From: Poecilobothrus nobilitatus
Lineage: Eukaryota > Arthropoda > Insecta > Diptera > Dolichopodidae
Assembly (NCBI GenBank): GCA_947095535.1
Contig: OX352772.1
Location: 214,454,222-214,518,221, forward strand
Length of the DNA: 64,000 nucleotides
Direction: 5' to 3'
Both the position numbers and the translations under genes were made by a program. Below are positions 57,369-64,000 of the stretch, piece after piece; the first letter of the stretch is position 1; every line of letters starts with the position of its first letter. The notes beneath the pieces are model-generated. The model was not told the DNA's origin, did no database searches, and saw only the letters and a list, made by a program, of their open reading frames with translations.

Positions 57369-58006
57369 AGAATATTTAATTTAAGAATATTTTCACGAAC
57401 ACCCGTATCACAATAGCATATACAATATTCTTTTGAAAAAATATTAGTTTTAATACGAAACAAATCGTTAACGTCTCTTGTTAAATCTAACACAATATAA
57501 CCATGTGGACTTGAGGTTGATTCATTATATACCCCTAGGAAATCGTTTATATTTTCCGGATATAGATGTCTAGCTAAAGGAAAAATTTGGGATTTGTCTC
57601 GAGGGTTTTTAAAAAGTACTAAATATTTACAATTTAATGGAATATCTCGGGAGAATTTCCCCTGATGAAAAACGTTTTGCCTTAATAATATAATAGATAA
57701 ATTGCGATGGTGCGAATCTTTAGTAAAAAGTTCGCATACCTGTTTATTTGCAGAATCTAACATTAAATCATCTAAAACAATTAAAGTAGGTTTATTTTCC
57801 CCAAAAGTAGGTTTATTTTCCCCAGAGAAATTTATACTTGTTGGAGTAGCAGACATTTCTGGGTTACACCATTTTATTTTTTCAATTTTTGGATGTAAAT
57901 ATTTTTTTCTGTTAATATTTTTAATTAAGTTACATACAAATGTTGTTTTTCCACATCCAAATGGTCCCGCAACCATTATTGTAAATGGATGATTAAAATA
58001 TAGCAT
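57350..58006 (-). CDS. Polinton packaging ATPase (FtsK/HerA-type)
   Basis: A 218-residue open frame, ATG at 58006. P-loop VAGPFGCGKTTFVCNLI at residues 11-27 (Walker A, GxxGxGKT). Walker B is PTLIVLDDLML at about 74-84, followed by the LFTKDSHHRNLSIILLRQNV segment usual in this family, and then FKNPRDKSQIFPLARHLYPE (arginine-finger region). The ATPase would drive DNA into virion-like particles. Seven codons (GENKPTF/L) are tandemly duplicated just before Walker B. No stop or frameshift is seen, so this is the best-kept gene of the Polinton. Length is near the usual 200-250 residues. Confidence 0.9.
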   Translation of the reverse strand: MLYFNHPFTIMVAGPFGCGKTTFVCNLIKNINRKKYLHPKIEKIKWCNPEMSATPTSINFSGENKPTFGENKPTLIVLDDLMLDSANKQVCELFTKDSHHRNLSIILLRQNVFHQGKFSRDIPLNCKYLVLFKNPRDKSQIFPLARHLYPENINDFLGVYNESTSSPHGYIVLDLTRDVNDLFRIKTNIFSKEYCICYCDTGVRENILKLNILKRNYC

Positions 58007-58111
58007 TATCGGCTCGTGTTTTATAAGTCATTGAAAGGTAATTAGATTTGTTCTTTAAATATATAAATAAATAAAAGCATAAACGTGTATAAGTTATTCT
58101 CATTTTAAAAG

Positions 58112-59276
58112 ATGGAGGTGAAAGAAGTGGAAGAGTTTCTAAAATCATATTCCTCAGTCTTATTAAATGAGCATAAGTAACGTATTTTTCCCATGTATAA
58201 ATACATTAAAGAATTTTCAACAACAGAAAAATTTACGTCAATATACGGAACTCATTTTGTTCTTTGTTCTTGGGCTTACGACAACTCGTTATCTGGACCT
58301 GATACATGTAACTGTTGCTCTATAGAAAATTATAAAATAGAATTGGAAAATATGATTAAATGGTACAGGCATAGTATCAAGGGCACAAATAGTATCGGAA
58401 ATACATAGACCAGCCAGACGAAACTATTCAAAAAGGTATAAACGGTACATGGCAAATCGATTGAGTAGAAATGATTCCATATGCAAAGTATAACAAAGGA
58501 AATAAATATTTATTAACTGTAATAGATATCTTTTCAAAATATGCTTATGCTGAGCCAATTAAAACTCAAAATGCTAATAACGTTTTACTTGGCATGCAAA
58601 ATATTTTCAAACGCGCTGGAACACACCCAAAAAATATTTAATCTGATCAAGGTAAAGAGTTTTTTAACAAAGAATTTGGAAAACTTGTGGAAATAAAAAA
58701 ATTAATCATTATCATACATATTCTGAAATGAAAGCATCCATAGTAGAACGTTTTAACCGTACTTTAAAAAATTCAATGTGGAAGCAGTTTAGTTTTCAGA
58801 GTAATTATAAGTGAATATCTATTTTTCCTTCAGTTATTGAGAAATAGAACTCAACATATCATCACACAATTAAACTTCAACATAAAAAAGTTACAAAAGC
58901 AAATAAGGAATATATTTTGAAGAACATTTACATGCAACCGAAATTTTATCAGAAAGCAAAATACAAAGATGGAGATTATGTACGCATAAGTAAACACAAA
59001 GGAAACTTTGCAAAAGGTTATCAACCAAACTGGTCAACAGAAATATTTACAATTAAAGAAGTAAAACGCACAGACCCAATTACTTACAACTTACTTGATT
59101 ATACAAAAACACCGATGTCCGGTTCTTTTTACGAGCCTGAACTTACTCAAGTCAAAAAACCTGACATTTTTCTTGTTGAAAAAATATTGAAAAGAAAAGG
59201 AAATCAAGTTTTTGTTAAATGGCTGGGTTTTGATAAAGATCACAATTCTTGGTTAAATAAAAACGATATTATATGA
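58112..59276 (+). pseudogene. Polinton integrase with chromodomain, interrupted
   Basis: A retroviral-type DDE integrase. The N-terminal part (MEVKEVEEFLKSYSS, MYKYIKEFSTTEKF) is followed by the core: GTWQID (first Asp), VEMIPYAKYNKGNKYLLTVID, FSKYAYAEPI, SDQGKEFF (second Asp) and MKASIVERFNRTLKNS (Glu). An SH3-like part (DGDYVRISKHKGNFAKGY) and a chromodomain (FLVEKILKRKGNQVFVKWLG, 59168-59276) complete it. Stops are seen at 58177 (TAA), 58463 (TGA, next to the first Asp) and 58639, with a frameshift near 58690, so the three catalytic residues survive but the gene does not. The last 119 codons are open. Confidence 0.9.
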
Positions 59277-59922
59277 AACTAATTTGCTTTTTTATTTTTA
59301 CAATTAATTATTAAATTTTTTGCACATTTATAGTTTTCAATTACATATCTCAAATTTGCATAATACATAAAACTAAGATACCATATCAATGTTAATACCT
59401 ACATTTATTTATCTTATAAATAACTACTGTATTTTGGTGTTAAAAAAAGCTTTCAAACTAGCATTTTAATAATGCAAAAAAAAAAAAAAAAAACTGCACC
59501 TCATTTTTCTACACCTGTCCTTAAATTTTCGTTCTACAATAACATGTACTTATAAATCAATTTTTTTTATCTTTCTAATACAACTTTTTAATTAATCTAA
59601 TACAACTTTTTTTTTTCTTTTTTTTCAGGATTTTATACATACAGCCTTTACTTTAAATTACTTTAAACTAAGAAACAATATCAAGCTCAATAACTGCATT
59701 TTATTTATCTCATAAATAACAACTGCATTTTTGTGTTAAAAAAGTTTTCAAACTAACAGAATGCAAAAAAAAAAAAATTTGAATCTATTATGCAATTATT
59801 CACAATAAACAACTTTTCTATATGCACACGCGCCAACAACATTCCTTAAAAGTTCAAACATCTTTGTCGTGACCATAAAGTTTAATAACATTTCTATGCG
59901 CACGAACCATTTCTATGCGCAA
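59277..59922 (-). repeat. Polinton right terminal inverted repeat
   Basis: Reverse complement of the left arm. Order on the minus strand from 59922: GCGCATAGAAATG units, ACGACAAAGATGTTTGAAC, GGCGCGTGTGCATATAG, T-run plus GCATTCTG, ACAAAAATGCAGTTG, and a second T-run plus GCATTATTAAAATGC. The left arm has the same blocks with a family A repeat inserted. The boundary to the Ty3/Gypsy element is near 59922 (TTTTTTAGGG). Confidence 0.85.
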
Positions 59923-61640
59923 TTTTTTAGGGTAAATTCGCTCTTACCATTTATATCTAAAACTACTAAAAATGGGCAAGAGCTTCGAATTTTAATAGAT
60001 ACGGGTACTTCAAAAAGGTATATTAAAAATTTTCGCTTTCTAAAAGGCAATTCACTAGTAAAAAACCCTTTTTTGATTAAATCTGTAAAAGGGAGTAATC
60101 TCATTTGTAAGGACATCGATGCCAAGATTTATCTCATTGAAGAATGATTAGTTAACAAAAATGGACAGGAAAAATTGCAACATATTAATTGCTTGCAGAC
60201 AAATTCCATCTCAATAGACAAGACTAATATTCAAAGTTTATACGACTTAATCCAGAAATATATTATGGTTTTGCTGAATTAAATACGAAATTACCTGATA
60301 ATACCCAAATTAAAGCCACAATTAAAACTTCAATAAAGGCACCTATTTTATGTAGGAGTTATCCATATCCAATATCTGCAACTAAGGTCATCAATAAAGA
60401 AATAAAGACACTTCTTCACGATGGCATAATTAGACAATCTTCTTCTCCATATAATTCGCCTGTCCATGTCGTAGGAAAACAAAGAATTGATGAAAATGGA
60501 AAATCAAAAATGCGCATGGTTATTTGATTTTAGGAAAATAAATGATAAAACAGTTCCGGGTCGATACTCTATTCTCGATACCACTACTATATTGGAACAT
60601 CTAAGAAAGTCAAAATTCTTTACCACTTTAGATTTAAAATCCGGTTTTCATCAAATAATTCTTTGCGAAAAAGATCATTTAATGTAAAATGAACCGCAAA
60701 AAACCGCATTTAATGTAAACAATGGAAAATACGAATTTTGTCGTTTACCTTTTGTATTGAAAAATACTCCTAGCAATTTTCAACGTGCTATTGATGATGT
60801 TTTACGTGAATATATTGGGAAATCATGTCACGTTTATGTAGATGACATTATAATTTTTTCATCTGATGAAGAAATGCACTTATTAGGTGTAGAAAAAATT
60901 GTCGAAAAATTAGAGAACGTTGGAATGCGTATTTCTGCAGACTTTTTGGGATTAGCAGGGTACTATAAACGATTTGTAAAAGATAATTCCGCAATTGGAA
61001 AGCTGTTAATATCAAAGGCCGTTTTACTTAAACATCCAGATTATGAAAAACCTTTTGTGTTAACAACTGATACCTCTTATGCAGCCATTGGAGCGGTTCT
61101 ATTTCAAAACGGTAGACCTATTACTATGATTTCTCGAACGTTAACAAGAGCAGAAGAAAATTATGCAACCAACAAAAAAGAGCTACTGACAATCGTGTGG
61201 GCTTTGCAAACCCTTAGGCATTATCTCTATGGTGTCAAAAACATTAACATTCTTACCTATCATCAACCATTGATATTTTCAATTTCTGAAAAAAATTCAA
61301 ATGCAAAACTGAAACGATGGCATGCATTTATAGAAGTTTTCTCCATAATTTCATAATAAACCAGGAAAAGAGAACAAGGTAGCGGGCGCACTTTCGAGAC
61401 AATACATTAATAATAGGTCAGAAACCGTGACGGGTGTTACTATTCATAGTAAAATATCTAATACAAATGTAATAAAAACTATTCAATATCCTGTAAATCA
61501 ATTCAAAGTACAATTGATAATCTCTAAATCTGATAATAATGGTAAAATTACAAAAATTTATTTCCAAAAGTCAATACGAATGTTTCCAATGTTTTTCAAG
61601 TTCAAGGCATACGGGTGGTGTTTTGATGTATGTAAGTAGT
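59923..61640 (+). pseudogene. pol: Ty3/Gypsy protease-RT-RNase H, right half of the element split by the Polinton
   Basis: Protease: VNSLLPFIS then LRILIDTGTSKRYI (catalytic DTG, about 59990). RT: SSPYNSPVHVVGKQ, DFRKINDKTVPGRY, TTLDLKSGFHQI, FCRLPFVLKNTPSNFQ and HVYVDDIIIFS (catalytic YVDD, 60835). Just after, about 30-40 codons are missing (RISADFLGLAGYYKRF is a fused block). RNase H: TTDTSYAAIGAVL, ENYATNKKELLTIVWAL and LTYHQPL, where the last catalytic Asp (TDH) reads Tyr. It ends in the NKPGKENKVAGALSRQ tether and a pre-integrase segment to about 61640; integrase is absent. Stops near 60290 and 60686 and frameshifts near 61355. Confidence 0.88.
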
Positions 61641-61734
61641 AACTAAAAAGCATATGAGGTAAACACGTTTAGTTTTGATAGGAATCTTTAGATTTTAAAT
61701 ATAAAAATAAAATTTAGTAAATCACTGTACAATC

Positions 61735-63123
61735 AATCACTGTAAATCCAATCAATATCATTCGAGTATATAGATCAAACGAACTTAATTATTTAGATTT
61801 TATAGATGAATTAAAAAAGTATCTGGATAATAATATTGATTTCTCTGAAAATTATTTTATTGTTGGGGATTTCAATATAGATTATATTAAAGACCATGCT
61901 AGTAAAAGATGCTTTGAACAAATTCTACAAGACTACGGAGTAAGCCAAATTACAAAAGGATGAACTAGAGTAACGGGTATGAGCTCAACGTTGAAAGACT
62001 TACCTTATAACGTTATTTTAGTTGATCGATTTTCGAAAATTGAAGCGAAGATAAACAAAGATTATAATATCTCTGATCATGAAACAATTATGACAAAAAT
62101 ATTGGAAAATAAAAATGAAGAAAAGTCTAAAACTATTAAATACTTAAAATATGATAAAAGAATTTTTGAAAATGAATTAATAAATAATGGAGTTGATACT
62201 ATAATTAATTACGATTACAATTATTAATCAGTTGTAAAAAAAAGGTCTAACCAAAATTACTAAAAGTATTAATATTTCAAATAATAAAGCTGAATAGTTT
62301 AACAATAAACTTAGTGAAATAAAGAAGAATAAAATAATTTTATATAATAGATATTCATTATTGAAAACACATGAAAGCTGGGTGCAATGTAAAAATATTA
62401 GAAATAAGTATAAAAATTTATGCAATAAAACAAAAAAATTTTGTATTGAAAGAAAAATTGAAGAGAAATGTGGAAATCCTAAACATATACGGCATGTGAT
62501 GAAAAAATATATTTTATAAAAGGAGTACATTGAAGTTAATGAATTAGATTTAGGAAATATAAAAGTAAGAAATAAGTTAGAGATAGCGAATATATTAAAT
62601 AATTACTTTATAGATAGGTACTGTTAAAGAAATTAATGAAAATATACCTAAGGTAAACTATGATGACAATATTATAAATAATTGTGATTGTTTTAGATTT
62701 AGTTTTATAGAGGAAGTCCAATTATCAAATATTATAAAAACTATGAATATGAAAAAAGATTTTAATGGAATGAATGTAACTATTATTGAAAATAATAAAG
62801 GCTTATTTTATCCTATATTGCTTAAAATAATAAATAAAACCTTAACTGAAGGTTTATTCCCTGAATCTTGGGAAGAATCAGTAATTGTTCCTGTAGAAAA
62901 AGTCCCTAAAGCAAAGAGTCCAGATCAATTTAGATCTGTCAATATGTTACAAATTTTTGAAAAAATATTAGAAAAGGTAGCATACAGTCAGTTAGAAAAT
63001 TATTTGATTAAGAATAATGTATTATGTGAAGTACAGTCAGGATTTAGAAAAAACCACTCAGCAGAAACTTCACTGAATTGGGTATTAAATGAATGGACAT
63101 CTCTTATGGATGTAGGGACAGAT
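61735..63123 (+). pseudogene. LINE endonuclease-RT fragment
   Basis: Endonuclease: VYRSNELNYLDFIDELKKY and YFIVGDFNIDYIKDH (61855), then SKIEAKINKDYNISDHETIM (62020-62090). An RT linker decays over 62230-62640 with many stops. RT part: MNMKKDFNGMNVTIIENN, FPESWEESVIVPVEKVPKAK (62850), FRSVNMLQIFEKILEKV, EVQSGFRKNHSAETSLNWVL (63040). It breaks off before the catalytic DxKKAFD block at about 63123. An I/Jockey-type LINE, 5' and 3' truncated. Confidence 0.78.
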
Positions 63124-64000
63124 GGAATATAAAAGCTGCAAACTGGGTCAAATTTAAGCAAGAATTAAGTTTTAGGAAAGTCAATTTTAAAGACATTAAT
63201 AACTACGAAAATCATATCACTACAAGTACATTTCGGGCGGCACAAAAAAGAATTGAACTCAAGAACCACAGTAATCTCAAGAAGAAGGTACCATAGTGGA
63301 GTAAAGAAATTGGTATTAGTATTAAAAATAGAAAAAGGTATCTCAAAAATAGAAAAAAAGGAGACCTTATCGATTATAGAAACTTCCTGAAATCTAAATA
63401 TGAGTCCAGAAAAATGATTCGTAAGAGTCGAAAGAAATCATGGGAAAGTTTTGTAGGGTCAATAACCAGTAATGCATCCTACTCAATTGTTTCCCATAAA
63501 ATTTCGACGCTTAAATTGTAAACATAAACAGCAAGGAATAACTTCGATTTTACAGGATGAAGAAATAATATCACATAAGAACGAAATAGCAAATAACATG
63601 ATGCAATTCTTTAGTGAGATGTCAAGTTCCGAAAACTACGATACAAGATTTTGATCATTCAAGGCAAATAATGAACGCAATCAAATTAACATTTCTTTAG
63701 ATTCCTCTCAACAATATAACAAAAAATTTAGCTTAACTGAACTAGAAAGTGCTCTTAAAGATTGTTCGGGAAGTTCAATTGGACCAGACAATTTACATTA
63801 CCAAATGTTCAAACAACTAGAAATAGAGCATAAAAAAGAGCTTCTCAAAATCTATAACCAAATCTTCCGTACAGGAAATTTCCCAAATAACTGGAGAAAA
63901 GCCTTTTTAATTCCTATCCAAAAAGCGGATTGGATCCCAAACAACCCAGAAATTACCGTCCAATACCTTTGACAAACTGCTCTTGCAAAATTTTAGAAAG
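63124..64000 (+). pseudogene. LINE RT fragment of another family, running off the window
   Basis: It starts abruptly after the previous LINE. Linker region: AANWVKFKQELSFRKVNFKD, then WSKEIGISIKNRKRYLKN (63298) and KSRKKSWESFVGSI. After several frame slips the RT start is readable: GSSIGPDNLHYQMFKQLEIE (63770), FRTGNFPNNWRKAFLIPIQK (63865) and, at the edge, PLTNCSCKILE. The catalytic palm would lie beyond 64000. It cannot be linked to the other LINE copies by motif alone. Confidence 0.75.

Larger units (their letters stand above)
46589..59922. mobile_element. Internally deleted Polinton (Maverick)
   Basis: A self-synthesising DNA transposon, recognised by long terminal inverted repeats (46589-47298 plus 48858-49100 against 59922-59276), DNA polymerase B remnant, FtsK/HerA-type packaging ATPase, retroviral-type integrase with chromodomain and small virion-like ORFs. 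Capsid genes, protease and the polymerase domain of polB are missing. It splits a Ty3/Gypsy element between gag and protease. It was itself invaded by a family A repeat (inside its left TIR) and a LINE. Without these two insertions it would be about 6.4 kb, compared with the usual 15-20 kb of the family. The exact 6-bp target duplication was not found. Confidence 0.88.

Overview
This window is AT-rich eukaryotic DNA made almost entirely of transposable elements in several states of decay. No host gene, rRNA, tRNA gene or CRISPR array could be supported. The element mix points to an insect, most likely a fly: errantivirus-type Ty3/Gypsy elements with env, Jockey/CR1-type LINEs, a Polinton (Maverick), a Penelope-like fragment, a tRNA-derived SINE, and hairpin-ended Helentron/DINE-like repeats carrying GTCCGTCCGTC tracts. 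It looks like heterochromatin or another TE-rich gene desert.

Layout. 1-9780: two copies of one LINE family, one possibly split with an inverted 5' part (1-3807) and one more complete (7122-9780). A hairpin-ended repeat (family A, 5537-7120) sits directly upstream of the second. 9781-12904: an old errantivirus remnant (integrase, env) carrying a SINE. 12905-20554: a complete but mutated errantivirus on the minus strand, with both LTRs, PBS, PPT, gag, pol and env, flanked by a CGCA target duplication. 20668-26100: a decayed minus-strand LINE split by a family A derivative with 620-bp inverted arms. 26440-30560: two more LINE fragments and a Penelope-like fragment.

30880-45427: three tandem copies of a second hairpin-ended repeat (family B), each built around a 147-bp tandem repeat and separated by a duplicated 198-bp spacer. 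The middle copy was entered by a Ty3/Gypsy element, and a 2.89-kb block (satellite + LTR + leader + gag) was then amplified to three copies.

45428-61640: a nest. A Ty3/Gypsy element (gag on the left, protease-RT-RNase H on the right) is split by an internally deleted Polinton (about 46589-59922). The Polinton itself holds a third family A repeat (47299-48857) and a nearly full-length LINE (49160-54550). The Polinton keeps long terminal inverted repeats, the exonuclease part of DNA polymerase B with a probable small intron, a packaging ATPase, small virion-like ORFs and a chromodomain integrase. 61735-64000: two joined LINE fragments running off the window.

The elements do not form a pathway. 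Their relation is stratigraphic: order of insertion, tandem amplification and decay can be read from who interrupts whom. Every long element carries at least one disabling change. All identifications were made by eye from motifs, and none was checked against a database.
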